Below are positions 1 to 9,626 of a stretch of 34,599 bases of DNA, one piece after another. Each line of letters starts with the position of its first letter. Within the stretch, counting starts at the first letter, position 1. The stretch is taken from the NCBI GenBank assembly GCA_003427395.1, contig BFEA01000248.1, forward strand, positions 1,450,754 through 1,485,352. The letters run 5' to 3'. The position numbers were made by a program, and so were the translations under genes. The notes beneath the pieces were generated by a model, which made no database searches, was not told the DNA's origin, and saw only the letters and a list, made by a program, of their open reading frames with translations. The stretch is from Chara braunii (lineage: Eukaryota; Streptophyta; Charophyceae; Charales; Characeae).

Positions 1-48
<48 letters not shown>
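1..48 (+). repeat. (TC)n microsatellite at LTR head
   Basis: An uninterrupted TC dinucleotide run from the first base of the window, followed by TTTGAGTTGAATGATG. The same junction recurs at 11617-11634 in the 3' LTR, which is why I treat the run as part of the LTR or its immediate border. Confidence 0.95.
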
Positions 49-50
<2 letters not shown>

Positions 51-1387
51 AGTTGAATGATGATGTGTACGAGTTTGTCTGACTAAAGTAACCTCTTGTG
101 ACTTTCTGCGGGGAAAAACTTCTTCCGGAACTCTTCCATTAGTTTCCTGGGTAATCCCCCGATGTAAGGGAGCCCAACCATCTTGTCTTGTGAACGGTGG
201 ATGCGCGTGTACACTCTCCCGATCCACCTCTGACATGTGCATCGTTGCCATTTTCGCACCTTCCACAGTGGATGTATGTATAGGGATGCTTGTATTTTCG
301 CGTTGATTAGACACAGATCTTAACGGAATTTTGTTCGAGAATGCAAGAGTGTTTAAATCTGTCGTCCTGAATGCACTGCGCATGCCATCTGCCTTATGCT
401 GCACGACATCTGCAGATAGTTTGTAGGGCATCCTCGAAAAAGCCAGGCGCCTCGTGTTTTTGTTGATCTGGTCTGCCGAAACTGAGTCGCGGGTTGATCC
501 CTCGAAACTCCAACCCGATTAATGCATGCCTCCCTCGTGTCTAAAGGAAGGAAAATACTGGTTAGTTCCTTTTTTATTGTGCCTTGGATGACGTCTCGAG
601 GGTTTTCGCAAACTCCGTTCGATTGATATGTGGACTAACAGTCGCTACTCGATCGGGCGCCAGCCTTCCGTATCTCCCTCACCGACGCGCCCCTTCCCCT
701 ACAACGAGGAAAGGACACGTGTATGTGAGTGAGACGTACGAAAAGCTGTCGCACGGATCGGTGGACAATATTACTTCCCTCTTGAAAATCGTTGTTCCGG
801 GTTCGTGGATGCAGGCTTTGTCATTTTGGATACGCACTTCCCACCATACTCAGTACTATTGCCATTTAACGAGCTGATCGTCATTCCGTGGACGGCAGTG
901 GCGCCCCATTGGCCTTGAACCCTCTGCATTGAGTGTCAGCGCTTCGATCGCTACGAATCAAAGGGCTTCCACAATCGGATGCGGAGTGAAGACAAGCACA
1001 AGGAAAGAGCCACGCGGCTGAGACCATCCACGTCAGACTCGGAACTGACCAACGAGCGACGTAAGGACTTGATACGAAAACGGGATACGCGGAGTGTACC
1101 GAATCCCTTCCGCTCAAAACGAAAATCCGTAGCGCGGTGGGAAGCTCGACAATACTTTTTTGATTGAATTTGGATTTTCTCTTTTCGCGCCGTGCCCGCG
1201 CGCGCATTCCGCGACGCGCGAAAGCAACCGACTTACTTCATTGGGCCAACACGGGGGATTTCAGTTTTGTCTGTGTCCCCATACTTAATTGTCCAAAAAT
1301 CCTTGGCACACCCCATCTTGCTGTTTTTCTGGGCCTTCTTTCCACACCTTTAGCACTCCGAAAGAAAGACACCACGGGGCGTGAGGT
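1..1387 (+). repeat. 5' LTR (left end outside window)
   Basis: Aligns base for base with 11592-12979 with only a few small indels. By hand count there are about 70 differences over about 1,340 bp, so roughly 95% identity, and most are C/T or A/G transitions. Shared sequence stops near 1387-1389, directly at a primer-binding-site-like sequence, as expected for a 5' LTR. Both copies begin with a TC microsatellite, so the LTR probably extends left of the window. The last shared bases do not end in the canonical CA, so the exact 3' border is uncertain by about 10 bp. Open frames inside the LTR are not supported as genes. Confidence 0.9.
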
Positions 1388-1400
1388 TGGTATCGGAACC
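1388..1400 (+). other. Primer binding site, initiator-Met tRNA-like
   Basis: TGGTATCGGAACC directly follows the end of LTR identity. It matches 11 of 13 positions of the common plant primer binding site complementary to the 3' end of initiator methionine tRNA (TGGTATCAGAGCC). Position relative to the LTR is exactly where minus-strand DNA synthesis is primed. The two mismatches may be decay, or may indicate another tRNA. Confidence 0.65.
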
Positions 1401-1419
1401 GACACGTGTCGGTTCTGAT
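1392..1419 (+). other. 28-nt palindrome overlapping the primer binding site
   Basis: Positions 1396-1415 are a perfect 20-bp inverted repeat (10-nt arms, no loop). It extends to 1392-1419 with a single G-T pair. The left arm overlaps most of the primer binding site, so in RNA the site could be folded into a hairpin or be a dimerisation site. Confidence 0.85.
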
Positions 1420-1517
1420 GATAGTAAGTCGAGCTGGCGAGAGGTAGAAGAAGTCCTCAACCTGCTCGTCGAGATGGCCTCGTGACCAGATCAAGATCTG
1501 GTGCGGCTAGACTAGCT

Positions 1518-2387
1518 ATGCCAATGGCTGACGGTAACATAGCGCCCCCCAGGGTGGTTGTTAGTATTCCCGCCCCTTTTCCTTTCTTTCCTAATCATAC
1601 CCACCCCGAAGCTTGGTTGGAAGTCATCGAAGCTCAAGGATATGGCGCGGGAGATCTCCTCCGCGTCCTCACCTTGCTGCTTTGCAACACAACGCATGAT
1701 TGGTTTAGGAAACACACGTGGGTAGATTGGAACACCTTTAAGCAAGCCTTCTTGGCCAGATTTGATACAGTCGGCGAAGATGCCGCCTGGTATGTGCTTA
1801 AGACTTGACCGCAAGGACCAGGGGAATTGCTGCCCGACTTTGTGGATCGATTCCAAACTACGTTAGACAAATCAGGGCGAGATGAAAAGTCCGCCCGAGA
1901 TTTGTTCATCGATCATTTAGGAAGTCCGACGTTAAAAGGTAAGCTGCAGAAAAAGGTCCCCCCTAGAACGCACCAGCTATCCGCTATCATCACTAAAGCA
2001 CTTGAGTTAGACCTGACGGATACCAAGAAATATATCAGTCAGGGAGACGAAGACATTACGGACACAATTCAGGATGTAGCGGCGAAACGACGATCAAGGT
2101 TGCAAGTGGTGGAACGATTCTACCCCCGGCCTGATCATGACCTTCCCGAAGGGGATGCTTTTGATATCCCGTCAGTTCCTTCTCCCCCTCCTCCGACTCT
2201 CTCAATGAATCAACAGGTAGCAACTGTTAAACCCAGAAGCTCTCAAGGTTCCTCCCCTATGGCCATAACAAACATGCACTTGACACAGATGATCCATACA
2301 GCTACCACTAAACAATCAGAATGGATAAGCAACTTGGTCCAAGACTCCAAATGCAGGCAGCTCACATGGATCGATTGGAATAGATAA
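1518..2387 (+). pseudogene. gag: gag capsid region, interrupted by TGA
   Basis: This encodes the structural Gag protein that would build the virus-like particle in the cytoplasm. The first in-frame ATG is at 1518 (MPMADGN). The frame carries a retrotransposon-gag-type capsid signature around 1700-1770: a DWF followed by W-x2-F-K-x2-F-x3-F. It then stops at TGA 1806-1808 and reopens in the same frame with a D-F-V-x-R-F segment typical of the capsid helices. The frame ends at TAA 2385-2387. The C-terminal third is proline and serine rich. The interruption sits inside the conserved domain, so I read it as a nonsense mutation and not as recoding. Assignment to gag is from motif and position; there is no close family name I can give. 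Confidence 0.8.
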
Positions 2388-2626
2388 TGAGTAGACTAAT
2401 TAAGCCCAACCCGGCTCCTGCTCGGCCTACCCCTGCATCGTTCCCGCTTTTGCCTGCTCTGCCTGCACCCGGACATGCACAACAGTTCCCTCACGTAGCC
2501 AACCTGGCAGGGAAAATCGAGTGTTACAATTGCAAACAGCCTGGGCATTTTGCACGGGACTGTCCGCAGCCGAAACAAAATCAGTCCCCGCCTGCTGCAG
2601 CCCCCGTAGCTCTGAATCAAGGATGA
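2387..2626 (+). pseudogene. gag: gag nucleocapsid part with CCHC zinc knuckle
   Basis: An 80-codon frame whose ATG (2387-2389) overlaps the TAA of the capsid frame (TAATG). It contains one perfect CX2CX4HX4C zinc knuckle, with Cys at 2522 and 2531, His at 2546 and Cys at 2561, in a proline-rich background. Such knuckles bind the element RNA during packaging. Normally this module is fused to the capsid, so the change of frame probably reflects a one-base indel, although a stop-start overlap is also possible. The frame ends at TGA 2624-2626 and continues open in the same frame into the protease. Confidence 0.85.
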
Positions 2627-3688
2627 GTGGCCACACTAATGGATACGGCTCGAAACGAGGAGATCATTGCATACGCCCCCGAACGACCTTCCCCCTCAAT
2701 GGCGGTTGCATCGACCTCGGGAACTTCTTCTTCCGAAGTTGCTGACGTGGTAGATCCGATCGAATACCTGCATCTCGCCGGCACGATCGGAGCAATCCGA
2801 CCAGCCCACGACGATCTTGAATGGATCGAACGCGAATCTAACCCCGGACCACAGTTTCGAACGGGAGAAATTGATGTACTACGAACGCTTAAGCAACTGG
2901 ACATTCGTGTTTCGGTCCTAGTGGGACATTTGCTCACCATATCCGAAGCAGCAAATGACAAGCTGCTGCAACAATGTCAGAAGAATCAAAAGCGTTTTAC
3001 ATACCAGCGCATACAACGAATGTTGAAAAAGAAGAAGGAAGACGGAGCGGAGGATGTGGCACCGCCTGAACCCGAAGTCGCTGAACCCAAAGCAGCGCGA
3101 GTAGCCAAGATTTCTTTAGCAGAGAACGATCATTTTGTAAGAGCTCGACCAGTATTGTGGAAAAGCGCGGAATGTGATTGTGAAGTATGGGGCAAACCTT
3201 TTAACGCTCTCATCGATACCGGCTCGTCTGCGGTCGCTATATCATTAGACACGGTAAAGAGAACGGGACGACTCAATTCGATTCTCCCTCAATCTGACAA
3301 AGAACATTACGTCTCTGCCGACGAGGAAGCAATGAATATTGTAGAAGTCATCGAGAATGTGGCCGTGAAAGTTGGACGAGTGCACGTCCTCGTTAACGCT
3401 TTAGTCATAGATGTGCACTCATATTCGGTGCTGTTAGGACTACCTTGGGCAATGGTGGTAGGTGCCCGCATGCATTTCGATTCCAAACAGTTGGTGCTCA
3501 CACAAACAGGAGGAAAGCCTCAGACAGTCCGGTTGCGAATTTCAACCCGAACAGTAAAAATGAATCTTAATCCTGCTCGGATAGGGATGATTCAAGGTCC
3601 CGATCACGAGGAATTTTCATCCCTGGATAATAGTAGCGGATTCGAAGAACAGGAGTGCGAAGAAGAGATGCCTAGTGAGAGTGAATAG
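2627..3688 (+). pseudogene. pol: Aspartic protease (retropepsin-like) segment of pol
   Basis: The frame continues directly after TGA 2624-2626, so no real start codon is evident; the first ATG is at 2639. It holds a leader of about 190 residues, including a lysine-rich basic patch near 3020-3050. A retropepsin-type domain then follows, with the catalytic motif ALIDTGSSAVAIS (Asp codon at 3215) and a later hydrophobic Y-S-V-L-L-G-L-P-W near 3420-3450, the usual ILG-like second signature. This enzyme would cleave the Gag-Pol polyprotein inside the particle. The C-terminal tail is Glu/Ser rich and ends at TAG 3686-3688, after which the same frame remains open. The domain itself looks intact; the flanking stops break its link to gag and RT. 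Confidence 0.88.
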
Positions 3689-4440
3689 AAACACTCGGTC
3701 GAGCTTTTCGAGCACGAAGCCCCCGAGGAATTTCGGATGGTTCCCAGAGTCGCCCGAACCTTCCACTTGAGTCTGGAAGACAACGTGCTCGCACCTCCGG
3801 AAACTCAGATCAGTCCTTCGACCTTTCTCGGAGAACCCATCTTACAAATATCTGACCTGGCAGATGATTTGGAACCCCCTCGCACTTTGTACGAGGGAAC
3901 ACTTTCCCTTCGAGCACGCTATCAGCAGGCGAAACCATACCTGGATATGTCTGTTTCCCCTCCAAGGTCACTGCTTACGACAGGAACGACTGTCGCTCTG
4001 ATTAAACAAGAAGCCGAAGCCCCTGTTGACAATGTGCCCGATCTGATGCAGGAAATGACGGATTTAACAGGACTAACCGTGGAAGAAACCACGACTGATT
4101 CAGAGACTGACACCGAAGTTAAAGAGACCGAGATGATTAGCCCCGCTGAATCCCAGATGATTGCGACTGTATTTTTTGTCTGCACTAGCAGTTCCATTTT
4201 CTCTAGTGTCCATGACCAACAGAATCGGCCTGTTGATTGGATCGACCTACCCCTGGAGATACTTGACCAACCAACAGTCACCCTACCGAATCACGTCCCC
4301 CTGGAATTTTGAAAATCACTAATTGATATCTTAAATGGGTACGTGGAGGTATTAAGTGTGCGTGATAATGATATCGGACTGTCCAACGTGATTGAGCATG
4401 CTATCCTTACGAGGGATCACCCATTAGCTGCGTTCCTTAC
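3689..4440 (+). pseudogene. pol: Protease-RT linker of pol
   Basis: The same frame as the protease stays open from 3689 to TGA 4310-4312 and again to about 4440, giving about 250 codons with no recognised domain. The composition is rich in Asp, Glu, Thr and Pro, with a hydrophobic patch near 4165-4195. At about 4440 the coding moves into another frame, where typical Gypsy RT N-terminal residues (RYSP, later G-W-I-E-P) start, so a one-base frameshift lies at 4430-4445. A long linker between protease and RT is common in Gypsy elements. I infer it is part of the polyprotein only from frame and position. Confidence 0.65.
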
Positions 4441-5808
4441 CGATACTCGCCAACCCAAAGGGCCGCCGCGTTTCAGCGGATCAAGGAATTCGAAGCTAAT
4501 GGATGGATCGAACCCGCTATAGGATCATGGTCGTTTCCTGTGGAAAGAGTGCCCAAAAAGGCCGGAGGGATTCACATATGCATCGATTATCGAAAGCTGA
4601 ATGATATCACGATCAAAGATGTGTATCCCCTTCCCCGGATTGATGAGTTGTTGGATGCGATTGGGAGTGCGCGATTTTTCAGTAAGTTTGATGTTCGTCA
4701 TGGGTTCCACCATCTTCTTGTCCGGAAGGAGGATCGTCCGAAAACGGCATTTGTGTTGTTCGAAGGCACTTGGCAATGAGTTCGATGTCCAATGAGGATC
4801 TGCAATGCTCCTGCAACCTTTCAGCAAGCCATGAACATGGCTTTCCAGAACTTCGTGCGGAAGACACGTCTGGCGCAGAGTATCATCAACTATTGCGTGA
4901 TTGTGTACATGGATGATATTCCGGTGTATTCGAGTTCCTACGAGGGGCATGTGCAGCACATCGAATGGACGCTGCATGCATTGAGAGATGCCGGTTTCAA
5001 GGTGGCACTTGAGAAATGTCAGTTCTTTCTCACCACCATTTCCTTCCTGGGACACGTGGTGACAGACCAGGGGCTCAGACCGGAACCGCAAAAGGTGGCA
5101 GCAGTGAGAGACGCGCCTGTGCCCACGACTATCACACAAGTTCGCGCCTTTCTGGGCCTGGCCTCGTACTACCGAAGGTTTATCAAAGGCTTCGCGGCTA
5201 TTGCGGGTCCCCTCACGAATCTGCTGACAAAGGACCAACCGTTGATTTGGACGTCAGAATGTGATCAAGCGTTTTCGAAGCTCAAGGCAACCCTTATTTC
5301 GGCTCTGGTCCTTATAAGACCGGATCCTGAAAAACCTTTTGTCCTCATCACGGATTGGCAGCCGGAGGCAATCTCAGCGATCTTGGCCCAGGTGGGACCA
5401 GGCGGACTCGAATGCGTGGTGGAATACGCGTCTAAGTCGGTGTCTGCTTGCAAGCGCAATTACGCCGCCCCGACAGGAGAATGCTATGCGGCTCTGTGGG
5501 GAATCAGTCACTTTCGAGCCTATTTGTATAGGCGGAAGTTCATGTTGGTCACCGATCATGAGCCGTTATTAGCCCTGAAGAAATCTAAGGATTACTCGGG
5601 CATGATCGGGAGGTGGGCAACGGTGCTACAGAGCATGGACTTTGACATTCGTCATCGGAAGCACGAGAAGCACGGGAATGTTGACGAGTTGACACGACTG
5701 CACCGACCCGAGAAGGTCCTCAAGAGCGAGGAGGTGATTCCATGGAACGAGCCGAAGGACGAGAACGGACCGCGGTACGAACAGGTGGAAATTCTGTCGA
5801 AGGAGTGA
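4441..5808 (+). pseudogene. pol: Gypsy reverse transcriptase and RNase H
   Basis: This copies element RNA into DNA and degrades the RNA strand. The frame (4441 on) shows Gypsy RT blocks in order: G-W-I-E-P, P-K-K-A-G-G, ICIDYRKLND, then a stop (TGA 4777-4779), then N-A-P-A-T-F-Q, the catalytic YMDD at 4906-4917, and the V-R-A-F-L-G-L-A-S-Y-Y-R-R thumb. The RNase H part keeps a D-E-D set: I-T-D-W, T-G-E-C-Y-A-A-L-W and M-L-V-T-D-H-E-P. The usual TDAS at the first Asp is changed to TDWQ. The stop replaces a residue in the normally conserved block just before the N-A-P motif, so the copy is dead. The frame ends at TGA 5806-5808, and the next domain continues in another frame. Confidence 0.95.
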
Positions 5809-5884
5809 GTGACACGGAGATTTGTTCCTCTCTCCCTTCGGCCCTGCTCTCTCTCTCTCTCCCTTTCTCTCATCCCCTCGCATT

Positions 5885-6499
5885 ATGACTACCCCACCTG
5901 TCTCCGCGACCCCTTCTTCCCCTACTGGTTCCAACCCTCTCGCCTCCTCGGCCTTCTTCGCCACCCTTCCCGATAAATTCTGTTATTTTTGCACGTGTAT
6001 TACACGAGTATATGGGGTGAATTGTCATCCTTTTGAGACAGGATTCGTTGAGTGGTTGAACTGTGCCACGTGTGTCAATCGCGCACACGGTGCATGTGTT
6101 CGATACCGAACAAATAGTAAGGAATGGAAATGCCCTCTGTGTAGAACGGACAAACTGCCTACTGAGGTTCGATTCGAGGCTGCCCGTACGTACGACCCTG
6201 AATATGACAATAAATACCGACGAGCAGAGGTCTGGACGGATAAAATCCTATTAGCTAAGCTGGCTGGTTTACCATTGGATCATCTCACTAAGCACGACAG
6301 ACGTCGGGCTACTGAGAGATCTCGGGATTATCGATGGATCAACGGTCACCTAGAAAAGTGTAAAACTGACGGATCGGGTTTGTGGTTGACGGATCCTCAT
6401 CCATTCTAGAGATATGATTGGACCCGATCTGCTCACGAAGAGCAGGCCGCTCACTTCGCGATACGTGTCACAGAGGCAACTATAGATCAGAATCGATGG
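5885..6499 (+). pseudogene. pol: PHD finger followed by integrase zinc-binding domain
   Basis: A separate frame with its first ATG at 5885. It encodes a textbook C4HC3 PHD finger at 5981-6142: Cys codons at 5981, 5990, 6062 and 6071, His at 6086, Cys at 6095, 6131 and 6140, with the conserved Trp two residues before the last Cys pair (WKCPLC). PHD fingers usually read histone H3 tails in chromatin. After TAG 6407-6409 the same frame stays open and gives the two His (6434, 6452) of an integrase HHCC domain. Its two Cys follow in a new frame at 6546 and 6555, so a one-base frameshift lies at about 6500. A RING or other cross-brace finger is less likely given the spacing and the Trp. What the finger binds is unknown. 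Confidence 0.82.
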
Positions 6500-6500
6500 T

Positions 6501-7622
6501 TATGACTCTAATATACGGGACGATGTCAGATACGTAGTCGCCAACTGTGTAGTCTGTTCCGCCGATCGTGCCCCAATAAGGGGACCAAACACGATAGTAC
6601 CGACAGAAGTTGAGCGCCCTTTCCAGCGAGTCAGTATGGACACGACAGATATCGACGTGCCACCTGACCCAAACCGTTGCGAATATTCCATCCTTTTAGT
6701 TTTAATAAACCATTTTTCCAAATACATCAAGGTATACCCCTGCAAGACCCGTAAGGCCGCAGAGATAGCCACGTACATCGATCGGTTTCTATATACTCAC
6801 CTCGATACGAAAGAAATTCTAACCGACAATGGGTTCGAATTCAAAGGCGAGGTAGAGGAATTACTCGCACGACGAGGCATTACGCTTCGACACACGGCAC
6901 CCCACGTTTCCCAGTCGAACGGGTTGGCCGAAAATGCCAATCACATGATTAAGACTGCCCTTCGTAGAAATTTAGCGGCGCGTGACACGCGTCCTTGGCC
7001 CGAGATCGTATACCAAATCGTCGGAATTCACCGGGCCACCCCTCATGAATCCACGAGGTTGACCCCCTTTCAGCTTCGCACCAATAGCTTCCCATGCGTC
7101 GATTACCGGGGTAACTCATAAATTGCCGAAGCAGGGGGTGGAGACACGCGTGCTGCCCTTAAGGCCAAGGTCAAAAGGTACGTCGATTTAATGGAAAGGG
7201 TCGTTCCGAAGCTAGCCCGAAAGAGACAGAAAATGACCAATCTAGCCCACGAAAGGCAAGTTTGTAGCTACGAGGCCCGAAATGGAAACGCTGGTCCCCA
7301 ACATCAATATAAATTTGGGGACCTGGTACATGTACGTAAATGTGCACGCGACCGGAAACTCGCTCCCAAGTTCTCTGGCTGTTTTCGCGTTGTCGAGCTC
7401 GGACCCAACGACGCTAACACGGCGCGCATCGTGCCCGAGGCCATCGCCAGCCATAGCTCTGTCCCCATCGCCCGATATACCTCTTACATTCGTCCCCTCC
7501 CTCCCTCTGATCTCCCTCCGCCTCCCTCATTTGCTGAAGAAGAGGACGACGACGATCTAGCTCTCGCCTCGTCCTCCCCCTCCTGCTCCCATCTCTCATC
7601 TTCTCCCCTGTCCTCGCCATGA
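6501..7622 (+). pseudogene. pol: Integrase core and C-terminal domain
   Basis: The integrase inserts the cDNA into host chromosomes. The frame opens with the C-V-V-C pair of the HHCC zinc domain (6546-6557) and continues into the rve-type catalytic core. The D-D-E triad is visible: Asp at 6639 in SMDTTDI, Asp at 6825 in LTDNGFEF, Glu at 6930 in GLAENAN. A stop (TAA 7119-7121) separates the core from a C-terminal segment that carries a G-D-L-V-x-V-R motif and K-F-S-G-C-F-R-V-V, resembling the GPY/F module. It ends in a Pro, Asp/Glu and Ser-rich tail with no chromodomain. The terminal TGA (7620-7622) overlaps the ATG of the next ORF. All catalytic residues survive, but the TAA and the upstream frameshift break the protein. 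Confidence 0.92.
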
Positions 7623-8095
7623 GTTTCATCACGGAGCAAGCCCTTGGCGATCATCTGCTGCAGCCACGTGGCTACATCTCGGAGATCCGGCAAGTTCGTC
7701 ATCCGCGGCTCAGCCCTGACCTTCGAAGATTGGCGCAGTTCTTCTGCACCGAGGGAGTGTGTGCCGCTGCTGCGTTCCGATTCGCCGGGAGTCCGCAGGC
7801 AGTAGTATTGGCGGACGTGGTGGCACTTCACTGACGGGCGGGGACGAGCCACGTCACCACATTCGCTGCTTTTAGCGGCGACATCAGCACGGTCAGCCCA
7901 CTTCGGCATACCGCGATCTTGACCTCTTTACGAGAGTGGACGCATCAGTTGTCAGCAGAGTGGCATCACGGTCTTGCGCGTCCGGGGAACAATCTGGTCC
8001 CGACGCCCGGGACTGACTTCGACGGAATTCGCACCTCTCCGCGCCAGCCGGTAGTCGCGCTCCCCACCCTCATCCCCTTCCAACGCCCCCAATGA
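7619..8095 (+). pseudogene. Extra ORF after integrase, first part, unknown function
   Basis: The ATG at 7619 overlaps the integrase stop as ATGA. The frame runs to TGA 8093-8095 with one internal stop (TGA 7832-7834), about 158 codons. I recognise no domain. It is moderately rich in Ala, Arg, Pro and Leu. Its end overlaps the ATG (8092) of the following frame, again as ATGA. It has no signal peptide or clear membrane segment, so I have no support for an envelope protein. The continued open frame across the internal stop, in the same frame, is the main reason to think it was coding. Confidence 0.45.
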
Positions 8096-9626
8096 ACCGC
8101 GCCGCTCCCCTCGCTCCCCTCTCCACCTTCGGTCTCCCCTCTCTTTTCCCCACCTTCTGGCAATCCGATCTCCATCCTCGCCTTTCTTTCCTGCTCGAGC
8201 CTCTTGCCGTCCCAGTCCTTGATACCGGGCATTGGCAGGTGTGGCACGAGACATTTGTCGATCTGTCTGTGTGCTTGGCCCGAGTGCAGGTGACGTGGAC
8301 GCGGACCAGCGAGCATCCTGCGTGCATCAAGTACCTGGAGTTGTTGATCCTACAGGCTTGGAGGACTAACGTGGAAGGTGATCTTCTCGGTTTCCTCTTC
8401 GGATCGGTGCGGCCAGGCCATCGCCAGCCAATTACTCAAGAACTCGTCGTCCCGCTCGCACAACTGGTTGACGACCTCTCTCTCGACATCGTTTCGCAAA
8501 GTGACGAAGTCCGGCTCCGCACGTCATCGCGAGGACATTAGCGCCGTATTTTCAGTGGACTGCATGCTTGGAAGAACCCGGGAGTGAAAGCACTCTGCCG
8601 TCGCGGCAGGAGTACTTGAAGCCGTACTGAATCATCGATCGTGCCTTCTACCCAAAGGAGGATCTTGAGGACGCGCTTGAAGGGGAAGAAGAAGCCACCG
8701 AAGAAGAGGGCGACGAAGAAACGTCGGAGGAAGGAAGTTACAGTGAGTACACTGAAGGGGAGCAGAGTGAAGAAGAGGAGGAGGTAGAAGAAGAAGACGA
8801 AGGGGAGGAAGCCGGATTGGAGTGGGAGGATTTGTCGGAAGAAGCGGCGCGCACAGGCACAGAGGCGGAAGATCCCGAGGCGGCACGTAGAAGGGAAGAA
8901 ATCACCGTTGGGAAAGCCAGCTGGAGTTCGCCAGCGGGGCGAGCCTGTGCATCAACGACGACCCGACCAGGGATCCTGAGCCCCCCGAGCCCGAAGATGG
9001 CGGATCAGCAACCGCGGCTCCAAGCGCATCGCGACGGAGACGGAGCCGATCCCCCTCCCCCTCCACCCCAGCCCGTCCCCTTGTTCGTCCACGTGCCGAT
9101 GCGGGGAATCGGCCTTCGTCCCCGGTCATTATCCCGTCGTCCCCTTGATTACCTCACCCTCTGCCAGATCTCTAACCCCGTCACCTTCCCTCGCAACCCC
9201 TTTCCTCCCAATACCTTCCGTCACTTTTACTCCACCCGTCTCGCCGTCACCATCCATCCCCACCCTTCCCTTCTATGCGCGAACCCCACGTTCTGTTTGT
9301 ACGTCCTTTTGTTCAGCGCTGCATGGGAACATAGTAACGCAGTAGAAGTCTACAGCGTAATCACAGGAACCATCCCCGCGTGTCGCCATCACGAGCCGTT
9401 TCGCGCGGCACTCTTCCGCACTTTCCCCACCCTCTATCCTCATTACCTCGCCTCTCTCCCTCACATCGGCGACCGATTTCCCCGCTTTCATTGGATCATC
9501 CGCTACGAGGATCTCCCGATCACAGAGGAAGGGATGGGCCGTTACTTACCCCAGCTTCCCCCCAACCCTCCCCATCGACACCCCCCCATGTATAATGTTT
9601 ACTTTCCCATCCCCACACGGCGTTGA
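8092..9626 (+). pseudogene. Extra ORF after integrase, second part with acidic stretch
   Basis: It starts at ATG 8092 and stays open to TAG 8539-8541, then shifts to another frame at 8541 and continues through TGA 8628-8630 to the stop at 9626. The second frame contains a strongly acidic stretch (8655-8890) in which about half the residues are Glu or Asp. A Pro-rich linker near 9045-9080 follows, and then an apparently globular C-terminal part with aromatic residues near 9210-9560. No family is recognised. An acidic stretch followed by a Pro-rich linker is common in nuclear or chromatin-associated proteins, but that is only a compositional hint. The location between integrase and the 3' LTR is where env or other accessory genes sit in Gypsy elements. 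Confidence 0.5.

Noticed and set aside
584-1494. Open frames inside the 5' LTR on both strands (and their copies at 12145-12974)
   Set aside because: They lack recognisable domains, lie fully within the LTR, and the two LTR copies differ without preference for silent positions. Frames of about 100 codons are expected in GC-rich DNA.
1806-1808. Programmed readthrough of the gag stop
   Set aside because: Readthrough in Gypsy elements usually sits between gag and pol, not in the middle of the capsid domain. Other random stops follow in the same element.
7619-9626. Envelope gene making the element an endogenous retrovirus-like agent
   Set aside because: No signal peptide, furin-type site, fusion segment or transmembrane anchor is visible.
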